Program-made: the position numbers and the translations under genes
Shown: positions 8,397 through 15,770 of the stretch, one piece after another
How the letters are laid out: the number at the start of each line of letters is the position of its first letter
How positions within the stretch are numbered: the stretch's first letter is position 1
NCBI GenBank assembly: GCA_964444925.1
Contig: CAYUIV010000009.1
Span: 1 to 34,719 of the forward strand
From: CAYUIV01 sp964444925
GTDB taxonomy: Bacteria > Pseudomonadota > Gammaproteobacteria > Diplorickettsiales > Diplorickettsiaceae
DNA length: 34,719 bases
Reading direction: 5' to 3'
Notes under the pieces: model-generated
The model's input: the letters and a program-made list of their open reading frames with translations, nothing else
Databases searched by the model: none
Told to the model about the DNA's origin: nothing

Positions 8397-9347
8397 TCAA
8401 ACACAAGAGGCAATACCGATACCAAATGTTGTCACACTTTTTTCTTTTAACATGCCAATCGTTGATCCTATTCCTTGAAACAAACGAACATAAATTTGTA
8501 GAGCTGGTGACAGTTTTTGCATAAATACAACTTCAACAAAGCGAATAATGGGCATTTTTTTAAGAATTGATTCGCCATTTTCACTGCTTTCTGTAAATGA
8601 GGTGGACCCTAAGCGCATTCTAACATTTAATTGACTTGTATAATAACGGAATCCAATTTTCACTTCGCCATCGCCTAAATATCCTCGTACGTACGGATTA
8701 TACTTTTTCATACTTTTTGTTGGTAAAACATACCAAGGTTTCAATGAAATAAAATACTGTTTCCAATGAAAAATTCCCTCAATGTACAAACGATCCCAAG
8801 TACGTTCGTATCCATACCCCACACCATTGGAATGGTGAATTAAAGCAATTTTAACTTTTTCTACATATAACCTTTCTTTGAGTGATGACAGTGGTTGTTC
8901 CATCACTAATTCTGGTATGTGATCTTGTGCGCGAAAGGCAGCACTCACGCCAGTGTAGCATTGCCAATAAGATTTTTGGGTGTAGGTTAGATAAAAACGT
9001 GTATTTGTCAATTGAAAACGAAAAAGAGGTAACAGTCCACTTAATTGAAACATCGCTTCTGTCTTTTTCATATTCTCATGAATCGGGTTTTTTTCAGATA
9101 CTTCATAATTTGATGGTAGCCGGCCGACCGTTACTGGTCGTTGTTTAAGCGGTTTGACGTCCCCGAATATACCATGATAGGGGAGAATATAATTGGGTTT
9201 ATAGGCAGTCAGTTGATAAAAAGGATCTTGAGAAAGACGTGTTATCAATTCTTCCAACGCATGTAGTCTATTTTTACAAAGCACAGAAGGTATCCAACAT
9301 ATAATAAAAAAACTGATAATTCGAATGGGGATAAATTGCTTTTTCAT
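8397..9347 (-). CDS. pldA: Outer-membrane phospholipase A (OMPLA, PldA family)
   Basis: Outer-membrane beta-barrel lipase that hydrolyses phospholipids misplaced in the outer leaflet, active as a calcium-bound dimer in E. coli. Family landmarks occur in order: YLTYTQKSYWQ, then the active-site strand HHSNGVGYGYERTWDRLY, then SLKPWYVLP, and a final strand ending TTFGIGIAS. Aligned without gaps to E. coli, the catalytic His142 and Ser144 are present, but Asn156 is Asp, and the calcium ligand Ser152 is Glu. I take the ATG at 9347, because it gives a textbook signal peptide (MKKQFIPIRIISFFIICWI); a GTG at 9374 would add nine residues. There is an extra region of roughly 80 residues between the signal peptide and the barrel. 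Outer-membrane phospholipase A is a virulence factor in some pathogens; no such role can be shown here. Confidence 0.85.
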   Translation of the reverse strand: MKKQFIPIRIISFFIICWIPSVLCKNRLHALEELITRLSQDPFYQLTAYKPNYILPYHGIFGDVKPLKQRPVTVGRLPSNYEVSEKNPIHENMKKTEAMFQLSGLLPLFRFQLTNTRFYLTYTQKSYWQCYTGVSAAFRAQDHIPELVMEQPLSSLKERLYVEKVKIALIHHSNGVGYGYERTWDRLYIEGIFHWKQYFISLKPWYVLPTKSMKKYNPYVRGYLGDGEVKIGFRYYTSQLNVRMRLGSTSFTESSENGESILKKMPIIRFVEVVFMQKLSPALQIYVRLFQGIGSTIGMLKEKSVTTFGIGIASCV

Positions 9348-9374
9348 AAAAACATTTGCGAAAAAAGAAGACAC

Positions 9375-9690
9375 AACGACATTTACGGATGTTAAGCGCC
9401 AATACAGAATTTAGTGTATGTGAAATACATTAACGGCTCAACACTTAAAAATATAAAATTGATTGAATAAATGTCTTTCGCAGTATGCTATAACGCACGA
9501 CAAGGAAGAAATTAGTAATTTAGATGGATGTAGCGAATTAAAATGATTTATATTTTTTCGTGGACTTTAATTTGACCTTGTTTCTTCTTAATCGCTATGA
9601 TTTTTTAATCATACGATATTTTGTTAAGCAAGAATGTATTACATGTGATACGATTAATATTATTTTTAGTAAAAGGAGGATGAAAATCAT
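9375..9690. other. Intergenic region between pldA and the first HAD gene
   Basis: About 316 bases without a credible gene. It holds the sigma-70 promoter at 9572-9601 and, at 9673-9679, an AAGGAGG ribosome-binding site 11 bases before the ATG at 9691. That is the strongest Shine-Dalgarno sequence in the window; most other genes here have weak ones or none. The minus-strand promoter for pldA should also lie here but is not clear. Confidence 0.5.
9572..9612 (+). promoter_or_regulatory. Promoter with a hairpin overlapping the -10, upstream of the first HAD gene
   Basis: A TTGACC -35 box (9572-9577) and a TATGAT -10 box (9596-9601), 18 bases apart, each match the sigma-70 consensus at five of six positions. 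Overlapping the -10 is an inverted repeat, ATGATT-tttt-AATCAT (9597-9612), which would suit a repressor operator. Transcription would leave an untranslated leader of about 85 bases before the HAD gene at 9691. Confidence 0.5.
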
Positions 9691-10386
9691 ATGGATTATC
9701 AACTGATCATTTTTGACTTTGAAGGCACGTTGTGTAATACCAAATCGATTGTGGAAGAAAGTCTTTTAGCAAGCTATTGTCAATTGGGTTACGTACCCCC
9801 TACCTTAGAAGCAATTCAAGAGGGTTTCAAACAAAGAAATACAACCCAAAAAGCACTTAAATACATTTCTCCTCATCTAGAAGAATCTGCAATGGAATCC
9901 CTTTTACAAGCGTATGCAAAAAATTACACCGCATACGCAAAAGAACAACAAGCCGCTTTATTTCCAGGTGTTATAGAACTTTTTCAAAAACTACAAGCTC
10001 ATCATATCAAAAGTGTTATTGTCAGCAATTTATTTGTACAAGGACTTGAAGGCATTATTAAATATTTTGGTTTAGAATCTTATATTGTTAATTATATAGG
10101 TGCTGAGCCAAACAAATTTTCTAAGCCGGATGCACGTCTCTATACGCAATATCTCGAACCTTTTTTTCCTGATTTATCACGTAAAAATATTTTAATGGTA
10201 GGAGATAGCACAACAGATTTAAACTTTGCAAAAGCAATAGGTATTGATGCCTGTTGGGTCACGTACGGCGATGGCAATTCATTAGACTGTCGTGCATTAC
10301 AACCTCAATATACAATTGATCAGTTTAAAGAGCTAGAGGCGATCCTTTTTGAATATGAAAAAAAGAATACACTGCAAATACGGTAA
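9691..10386 (+). CDS. HAD-superfamily hydrolase, Gph/PGP-like, first of a tandem pair (variant motif I)
   Basis: Encodes 231 residues of the haloacid dehalogenase superfamily with an alpha-helical C1-type cap, most like phosphoglycolate phosphatase and pyrophosphatase PpaX-type proteins. Motif I is IFDFEGTLCNT: the nucleophile Asp9 is present, but the second Asp (general acid/base, position +2) is Glu11. Motif II Ser is in SVIVSNL, motif III Lys in KFSKPDARLY, and motif IV is MVGDSTTDLNFAKAIG. The neighbouring paralogue at 10780-11445 keeps the normal DFDGT, so the change is specific to this copy. The Asp-to-Glu change may slow or abolish phosphoryl hydrolysis, or shift specificity. The gene has its own promoter and an unusually strong ribosome-binding site. 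The substrate cannot be told from sequence. Confidence 0.85.
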   Translation: MDYQLIIFDFEGTLCNTKSIVEESLLASYCQLGYVPPTLEAIQEGFKQRNTTQKALKYISPHLEESAMESLLQAYAKNYTAYAKEQQAALFPGVIELFQKLQAHHIKSVIVSNLFVQGLEGIIKYFGLESYIVNYIGAEPNKFSKPDARLYTQYLEPFFPDLSRKNILMVGDSTTDLNFAKAIGIDACWVTYGDGNSLDCRALQPQYTIDQFKELEAILFEYEKKNTLQIR

Positions 10387-10779
10387 TTAAAAAAAGATAA
10401 AGAGCGTTAGCCAATATATAAAAATTGCCATTGCCTTAAGATGCAGAATATATAACCGCTATATGCTTAAAAAGTAATTGTATTGATACCATGTAGAATA
10501 CTTTTAAAAGCCGTAGAATTACTTTTTTTAGCAGATAGTATATGGTTTGACAGTGTCAATCGTATCAGTTGTTTAGTATGTGTAGCATAAAGTTATATTA
10601 GAACACGGTATCTGCGGTAAAACTTGTAACTGACGTTGAAGCGTTAATCCTCTTTTAAATTTGTCATTTCAATTAGCATCACTTACAATTGAGACCCAAA
10701 TACATCACGTACTCAACTGTTTTAGACTAAATAACCCATTTACTAGAAAATACAATACAGCTTTAATATTAAGACTATT
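10387..10779. other. Intergenic region between the two HAD paralogues
   Basis: Nearly 400 bases with no open frame of note. It is AT-rich and contains a short imperfect direct repeat, GTAGAATACTTTT and GTAGAATTACTTTT, around 10493-10530. No clear promoter, terminator or RNA gene is visible, and I do not see recognisable remnants of a third HAD copy in it. Confidence 0.4.
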
Positions 10780-11445
10780 ATGAACTATCAACTTATTATC
10801 TTTGATTTTGACGGTACACTATGTAATACAAAATCAACTGTTATAGACAGCGTTAAAAGTAGCTATCATCAACTTGGATATGTGCTTCCTTCTTTAGAGA
10901 AAATTCAAAATGGATTAAAGCAAGGTAGTACATCTAAAGATACACTCAAGTATATCTCTTCTGATGTAGAAGAATCTAAAATTGACGCCCTTTTGCAAGC
11001 ATATCAACAAAATTATATTGAACAGGCAAAAAAACAAGCTGTACTATTCTCAGGTGTAGTAACAGTTTTACAAAAGCTGCAAAATCATAATATACAAAGC
11101 ATTATTGTGAGTAATCAAATTCCTGGAGGCTTAGAATGTTTGATCGAACAATTTAATTTAAAGCAATACATTGCTACTTTTATCGGAGGTGAACCAGGCA
11201 AATTTTGTAAACCAAATCCACGTCTTTATACCCATTACCTTGCACCACAGTTTCCTCATGTCTCACTCAAGAATATTTTAATGGTAGGTGATACCAGCAC
11301 TGATCTTGAATTTGCAAAAGCCGTAGGTATTGATGCGTGTTGGGCAACTTACGGTGATGGTAATCAAACCAATTGTCGTGCGTTACAACCCAAATATAGA
11401 ATCGGTCAATTTAGCGATTTAGATAACATCATTTTTTCTACATAA
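10780..11445 (+). CDS. HAD-superfamily hydrolase, Gph/PGP-like, second of a tandem pair
   Basis: Encodes 221 residues, clearly paralogous to the preceding HAD protein along the whole length: LIIFDFDGTLCNTKST at the N-terminus, the SYHQLGYV and YISSDVEES cap segments, and GDGNQTNCRALQPKYRIGQF near the end. All four HAD motifs are canonical: the nucleophile and acid/base in DFDGT (residues 9 and 11), Ser in SIIVSNQ, Lys in KFCKPNPRLY, and GDTSTDLEFAKA. It therefore looks like an active phosphatase, with phosphoglycolate or another small phosphomonoester as the likely substrate type. Unlike its sibling, it has no strong ribosome-binding site before the ATG. The tandem arrangement points to local duplication followed by divergence. 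Confidence 0.87.
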   Translation: MNYQLIIFDFDGTLCNTKSTVIDSVKSSYHQLGYVLPSLEKIQNGLKQGSTSKDTLKYISSDVEESKIDALLQAYQQNYIEQAKKQAVLFSGVVTVLQKLQNHNIQSIIVSNQIPGGLECLIEQFNLKQYIATFIGGEPGKFCKPNPRLYTHYLAPQFPHVSLKNILMVGDTSTDLEFAKAVGIDACWATYGDGNQTNCRALQPKYRIGQFSDLDNIIFST

Positions 11446-11540
11446 ATGCAATGATGTTTTATAGAATAAGAGAAATTGAAACTATATTTTTTACAGAGCG
11501 TTGTCATATCACGTCACTTACTTCATGTCTTTTATAATGA

Positions 11541-11571
11541 TTGAAAAAATCAAAAAATTCGATATTATACT
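11541..11571 (+). promoter_or_regulatory. Probable promoter of rpsP and downstream genes
   Basis: A TTGAAA -35 box (11541-11546) is followed after 16 bases by TATTAT (11563-11568), overlapping an alternative TATACT (11566-11571). It is 35-40 bases ahead of the rpsP start. The surrounding DNA is AT-rich, so the boxes are suggestive rather than certain. Confidence 0.4.
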
Positions 11572-11605
11572 AAATTGATTTCTCAGTTTAATAAGGCATA
11601 TATCA

Positions 11606-11878
11606 ATGGTTGTCATTCGACTCTCAAGGGTGGGAAGAAAAAAAAGTCCTTTTTATCACATCATTGTTACAAATAAACAAACAAAACGTGACCGTTTCAT
11701 TGAAAAAATTGGCTATTTTGATCCAATCAAAAAAACAATGTTTGCAATTAATTGGGAGCGCTATCAGTATTGGAAAGATCACGGTGCTCAAATAAGTCCA
11801 AATAGTCGAGTTAACGTACTGGTTAGACAATGGACTGAACAAAACAAAAACGCACCTGCTGCAAATGAAACGAGTTAA
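11606..11878 (+). CDS. rpsP: 30S ribosomal protein S16
   Basis: Small-subunit protein that binds 16S rRNA early and supports folding of the 5' and central domains. Its 90 residues begin MVVIRLSRVGRKKSPFYHIIV, the universal S16 start, and include the GYFDP segment and the GAQISPNSRV segment that varies at NP/SD in other species. In most proteobacteria rpsP is followed by rimM-trmD-rplS. Here those three are absent, and a rhodanese-like gene and secB follow instead, so the ribosomal operon has been broken up. It is probably transcribed with yibN-secB, since only 37 bases separate it from the next start. Confidence 0.97.
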   Translation: MVVIRLSRVGRKKSPFYHIIVTNKQTKRDRFIEKIGYFDPIKKTMFAINWERYQYWKDHGAQISPNSRVNVLVRQWTEQNKNAPAANETS

Positions 11879-11915
11879 TTAGATAATTAGCAATAAATGG
11901 TTTGCATCAAATCAA

Positions 11916-12341
11916 GTGTTTAACTTCATAGTAAATCATCTGCTATTATTTGGTATTATGTTAATACTTGCCATCTTATTATGTGCAGTAGAAATAATTT
12001 TTTTGCTTTACGCAAGCCAAGCACTTTCCTTGATACGTACCACATTATTGATGAATCAAGAAAAAGCTATCATCATCGATCTACGTCCTATTGAAACTTT
12101 TCGAAAAGCACATTTACCTCATGCACAGCATACTCATCAAAATGATTTTAATGATTTATTAGGCAAAATTTCAAAAGAAAAGGCGATTATTTTTGTGGTG
12201 CCGCAAGAAAAACCAAATTTTAATACCCTATGGACTTTTCGACGCGCAGGTTTTAAAAAATTGCATCATTTAGAAGGAGGGATAGCTGCTTGGCAAGATG
12301 CAAATCTTCCTTTATTTCATACCGAAGAGATAAAAAATTAG
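11916..12341 (+). CDS. Membrane-anchored rhodanese-like protein, YibN type, no active-site Cys
   Basis: Encodes 141 residues: an N-terminal membrane span (about 8-32) and one cytoplasmic rhodanese fold with IIIDLRPIETFRKAHLPHA and the closing HLEGGIAAWQDANLPL. Size, topology and position directly before secB match YibN, which lies near secB in E. coli. Rhodaneses use a loop Cys as sulfur acceptor; here the loop reads FVVPQEKPNFNTLWT with no Cys, so sulfur transfer by this residue is impossible and a binding role is more likely. A GTG at 11916 gives the best start, because the frame needs it to include the span; no clear ribosome-binding site is visible. The stop is one base from the secB ATG, so the two are translationally linked. 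Confidence 0.75.
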   Translation: MFNFIVNHLLLFGIMLILAILLCAVEIIFLLYASQALSLIRTTLLMNQEKAIIIDLRPIETFRKAHLPHAQHTHQNDFNDLLGKISKEKAIIFVVPQEKPNFNTLWTFRRAGFKKLHHLEGGIAAWQDANLPLFHTEEIKN

Positions 12342-12342
12342 T

Positions 12343-12840
12343 ATGGCAGAAGCATCATCAAATATTTCTGAAGAAAATTCAACCACACCGATAAACGAAA
12401 TTAATCTACAGCACCTTTACGCTGAAGGTTCATCAGAGTTTCCAGGTGCACCGGAAACTCTGACACTTCAAGAACCCCCTCATCTAGATTTTCAAATCAA
12501 TATACAAACACGAAAAGATACTACCGCAGCGGCGCAGTATATTGTCGAGCTTAAAGCTACAGTTACTGCAACAATAAATCATTCTGAATCATCCAATGAA
12601 ACAAAGACACTTTTTCTTGTTGAAGTAAAACAAGGTGGTCTTTTTTCAATCAAAGGTTTTGATACTGTTGCGTTGGATCAAGTCTTGAACATTCATTGTC
12701 CAACGGTTCTTTATCCTTATATCCGTGCATTCGTCTCAGATTTAATTTCACGTGGGGGATTTTCCCCTTTATATTTGCCTGCTGTTGATTTTAATCACTT
12801 ATATGCACAACATAAAAAGAGTGCAGCGACTCCATCATAA
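12343..12840 (+). CDS. secB: Protein-export chaperone SecB
   Basis: Cytosolic homotetrameric chaperone that keeps secretory precursors unfolded and hands them to SecA. Its 165 residues cover the whole family, with a short extra Ser/Thr-rich N-terminal tail of about 20 residues. Conserved stretches are INLQHLYAEGSSEFPGAP, the LFLVEVKQGGLFSIKGFD strand pair, the CPTVLYPYIRAFVSDLISRGGF helix, and LPAVDFNHLY near the end. It starts one base after the yibN-like stop and shares its transcript. Presence of SecB is consistent with a proteobacterium that exports outer-membrane proteins such as the PldA homologue. Confidence 0.96.
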   Translation: MAEASSNISEENSTTPINEINLQHLYAEGSSEFPGAPETLTLQEPPHLDFQINIQTRKDTTAAAQYIVELKATVTATINHSESSNETKTLFLVEVKQGGLFSIKGFDTVALDQVLNIHCPTVLYPYIRAFVSDLISRGGFSPLYLPAVDFNHLYAQHKKSAATPS

Positions 12841-12906
12841 ACATTAAAAAGTTTTAGTGCACTGTACTTAACGCGTCATTATTTTACAAAGTATTTTGTT
12901 GCGATT

Positions 12907-13623
12907 ATGTATGTATCTTCTATACCTGTCATCACTATCGATGGTGTTAGTGGTGCTGGCAAAGGTGCAACCAGTTTATTACTTGCACTGCAATTGGGCT
13001 GGCATTTATTAGATAGCGGCGTATTGTATCGACTTGTTGCTTTGGAAGCATCAGTCAATAATATATCCCTTAATAATATTCCAAAACTTGTGACGATTGC
13101 TGCAACTATTAACCCTACGATGAAAGTGAGTACTTGCGGTACACCTGAGCTAATAATACACCATGCAACAAAAAACATTACATACGCACTACGTACAGAA
13201 ATATGCGGTTTACAAGCATCAAAAATTGCTCAACACATGGAAATACGTCAAGTACTCATTGATAAACAACGTCAATTTAGAAAGCCACCCGGTCTTGTTA
13301 CAGATGGACGAGATATGGGGAATGTGATTTTTCCTGATGCTATTTTAAAAATTTTTTTAAACGCAAAATTAGAAATACGTGCTAAACGGCGATATCAACA
13401 GTTGAAGGAGCAAGGGAACTGTGTTAGCCTAAATGATCTTAAATCTAGCCTTGTAAAGCGTGATCAACAAGATCGACTAAGAGCAGGAACGTATGCCTCT
13501 ATTAAAAGAGAAAGGCATACGATTGATACAACGGACTTGTCGGTGGTACAAGTTGCATCTATGATTAAAAAAAAGTTGTTGCAACAGGAAAATTTTATAA
13601 AAAAGCCAAATACTCTACAATGA
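12907..13623 (+). CDS. cmk: Cytidylate kinase
   Basis: Phosphorylates CMP and dCMP with ATP, recycling pyrimidine nucleotides. Its 238 residues are typical of bacterial Cmk. The P-loop is GVSGAGKGAT near residues 13-22, followed by LLDSGVLYRLVALEA, the equivalent of the usual DTGAMYR nucleotide-binding segment; GVL replaces GAM. The CMP-contact PGLVTDGRDMGNVIFPDA and the LID region RRYQQLKEQG plus KRDQQDRLR are present. The last 15 residues are a Lys-rich tail. cmk-rpsA is a conserved proteobacterial pair, here 35 bases apart. Confidence 0.95.
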   Translation: MYVSSIPVITIDGVSGAGKGATSLLLALQLGWHLLDSGVLYRLVALEASVNNISLNNIPKLVTIAATINPTMKVSTCGTPELIIHHATKNITYALRTEICGLQASKIAQHMEIRQVLIDKQRQFRKPPGLVTDGRDMGNVIFPDAILKIFLNAKLEIRAKRRYQQLKEQGNCVSLNDLKSSLVKRDQQDRLRAGTYASIKRERHTIDTTDLSVVQVASMIKKKLLQQENFIKKPNTLQ

Positions 13624-13658
13624 TATTTCATCTTTCGACCACATTCTAAGGTAAAAAA

Positions 13659-15320
13659 ATGAGTTTTGAACAATTAATACAACAAGAACCGTGTATAAAG
13701 CAAACACTATACGTTGGTAAGCTAATTTCTGCAAAGGTGCTTGAGATTGATAAAAATTATATTCTCGTAGATGCTAATCTAAAATCAGAGCATCGAATTC
13801 CAATTCAAGAATTTTTAGATGAAAAGGGTGAAAAAGAAGTAGATGTAGGTTCTGAAGTGATATTAGCGGTTGAAGCGTTGGAACGCGGCGATGGTAATAC
13901 ACAATTATCTCGAGAAACTGCAAAGCGTAGAGCAGCGTGGGATCACTTGAACGATTTATGTGAACATGGAAAAACAGTCAAAGGAACGCTACAGGGTGTG
14001 GAAGGTTCAAGAAATAGAGGTGGTTTTAGAGTTAACCTAGGTATATTAGAAGCATTTCTGCCAGGTTCTTTAATTGAATCTCAATACGTGGAAAATGGTA
14101 AAGAACTTGAGTTTAAAATTCTTAAAGTGGATTTAGAACGCAATAACATTGTTCTGTCGCACAGAGCATTCATTGATTCCACAGAAAATAGTCAAGCGAA
14201 TCGCGAGCTACTGTTAAGTCAGCTAAAACCTGAACAAATTGTCAAAGGACGCGTTAAACACATTACTGCATTTGGTGCATTTATTAACCTTGGCGGTGTT
14301 GATGGATTGTTACATAAACGATCGATTGTGTGGAGAAAAATTGACCATCCTAGTGAAGTACTATCTTTAAGTAAAGGACCAGAAGATACTATTGAGGTAA
14401 TGGTTCAAAAAATCGAAATAAAAGGAGATGAAACACGCATTTCACTTAATTTAAAAGAGCTAGCAACTGAAAATCCTTGGAATACTTTCGCAGAAAAGTA
14501 TCAAAAAGGCATGCTACTTAAGAAAAGAAAGATATTACGCATTAGTAAAGATTTTTGTATTGTTGAAATTGAAGAAGGAATTGAAGGAATACTGCATGCT
14601 TCTGAGATGGATTGGGCACACCGTAACCCTGATACACATACTTTTTTATCGCAAGTACAAGACTCTGAAGGAAGAATTGATGTCGTTATTCTTAATATTG
14701 ATTTATCAAGACGCTTTGAACGCGTAGTGTCACTGAGTATAAAACAATTAACGGAAAATCCATGGAAAGCGTTTGCAAAAGAGCATCAACCAGGTGATTC
14801 TATACAGGGCACAATACGCTCTGTCACTGACCTTGGTTTATTTGTAAATCTTGAAAGTGGCATTGATGGATTGGTTCATCATTCTGAACTAAGCAAAAAC
14901 ACTGCACAAAAGAATTCGATGCGTGATTTTCGAAAAGGTCAAACAGTAGAAGTGACTATTCTTTCCATTGATTCTTTGAAAGAACGTGTGGGACTTAGCC
15001 TGCAACGTGGGTCATACAGTAATGACTCGGTACAGATTGATACGAATGATTCCTCTTTGCAAAAGACTGAGATATCTGAAGAAGTAGAAACACCCATTTT
15101 GGAAGAAAATTCTCTTGCAGAAGAAACGCAGACTGCTGCCGTAGATGAGATAGTACCGAATCAGCAGAGCACATTAGATGAACCAGAAGAAAGTTTCGAA
15201 ACACTTGCAGATGTAGAAAATACTGAAATGCCTGATGTATTAATGGATAACGCAACGGACGTACAAGAGGACGAAGTCGAAGTGCAAAAAATAGAACGAC
15301 AAGATCAAGAGAATACTTAG
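13659..15320 (+). CDS. rpsA: 30S ribosomal protein S1, five S1 domains with an acidic tail
   Basis: S1 binds the 5' regions of mRNAs and delivers them to the 30S subunit, which matters most for messages with weak Shine-Dalgarno sequences, such as many here. Five S1 (OB-fold) repeats can be read at about residues 18-85, 103-168, 192-266, 283-361 and 378-448; the third and fifth carry the best RNA-binding faces (AFGAFINLGGVDGLLH and DLGLFVNLESGIDGLVHHSE). Total length (553) equals that of E. coli S1 (557), but residues from about 450 to the end, where E. coli has the sixth domain, form a low-complexity Glu/Asp/Thr-rich tail. An AAGG ribosome-binding site precedes the ATG. ihfB, often found next, is absent; lapA follows. 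Confidence 0.95.
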   Translation: MSFEQLIQQEPCIKQTLYVGKLISAKVLEIDKNYILVDANLKSEHRIPIQEFLDEKGEKEVDVGSEVILAVEALERGDGNTQLSRETAKRRAAWDHLNDLCEHGKTVKGTLQGVEGSRNRGGFRVNLGILEAFLPGSLIESQYVENGKELEFKILKVDLERNNIVLSHRAFIDSTENSQANRELLLSQLKPEQIVKGRVKHITAFGAFINLGGVDGLLHKRSIVWRKIDHPSEVLSLSKGPEDTIEVMVQKIEIKGDETRISLNLKELATENPWNTFAEKYQKGMLLKKRKILRISKDFCIVEIEEGIEGILHASEMDWAHRNPDTHTFLSQVQDSEGRIDVVILNIDLSRRFERVVSLSIKQLTENPWKAFAKEHQPGDSIQGTIRSVTDLGLFVNLESGIDGLVHHSELSKNTAQKNSMRDFRKGQTVEVTILSIDSLKERVGLSLQRGSYSNDSVQIDTNDSSLQKTEISEEVETPILEENSLAEETQTAAVDEIVPNQQSTLDEPEESFETLADVENTEMPDVLMDNATDVQEDEVEVQKIERQDQENT

Positions 15321-15366
15321 CACAACGCAAACCTTTTTGAATAAAAATTTTAGTCTCGTTTATAGA

Positions 15367-15418
15367 AAAGATAGATAAAATATCTTTGAAAATGAGTTTT
15401 TAAAAGTTTCTCATTATA
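15367..15418 (+). other. Two small hairpins between rpsA and lapA
   Basis: Following rpsA there are two AT-rich inverted repeats, AAAGATA/TATCTTT around 15367-15387 and AATGAG/CTCATT around 15391-15415. Neither is followed by a U-run, so a terminator is not supported. They may be mRNA stability or processing structures, or simply chance in AT-rich DNA. Confidence 0.25.
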
Positions 15419-15429
15419 AAATCCTAGTT

Positions 15430-15765
15430 ATGTTAATTATACGATATTTGCTGTGGACGCTACTTGTTTTAATGGGATTGTCTATGGTAAGCCTAAATAC
15501 AGATCCTGTAGTATTTAATTATTATTACAATACGATTTCATTACCCTTATCGCTCCTGCTACTTTTTAGTTTTGCAAGTGGATGGATTGCCGGACTTTGC
15601 TTTAATTTTATTAATTATATTAAACTAAAAACGATAAATCGTCGTTTACATCAACGTTGTCATCAACTTGAAACAGAAGCAATGATTTATTCAAAAAAAC
15701 AACTACAATCAGAATCGATTGAAGCACAATCCATTGATTCTTCTTCCTCTCTCCAAGAAAAATAA
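15430..15765 (+). CDS. lapA: LapA-like inner-membrane protein (DUF1049)
   Basis: Encodes 111 residues with two membrane spans (about 3-22 and 37-62) and a cytoplasmic, coiled, Ser/Gln/Glu-rich tail, the topology of LapA/YciS. The NTDPVVFNYY segment between the spans corresponds to the NxxPVxFNY motif of the family. LapA works with LapB in the control of lipopolysaccharide assembly, LapB directing FtsH degradation of LpxC. cmk-rpsA-(ihfB)-lapA-lapB is the standard gammaproteobacterial order; ihfB and lapB are missing here. The stop is 5 bases from the converging uvrB stop, leaving little room for terminators. Confidence 0.82.
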   Translation: MLIIRYLLWTLLVLMGLSMVSLNTDPVVFNYYYNTISLPLSLLLLFSFASGWIAGLCFNFINYIKLKTINRRLHQRCHQLETEAMIYSKKQLQSESIEAQSIDSSSSLQEK

Positions 15766-15770
15766 GCTTT

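Noticed and set aside
8882..9148. Plus-strand frame opposite pldA
   Set aside because: Antisense to conserved OMPLA strands; no support as a gene.
12879..13178. Minus-strand hydrophobic frame opposite cmk
   Set aside because: It overlaps the conserved Cmk P-loop coding sequence; the hydrophobic appearance is a shadow of the sense codons.
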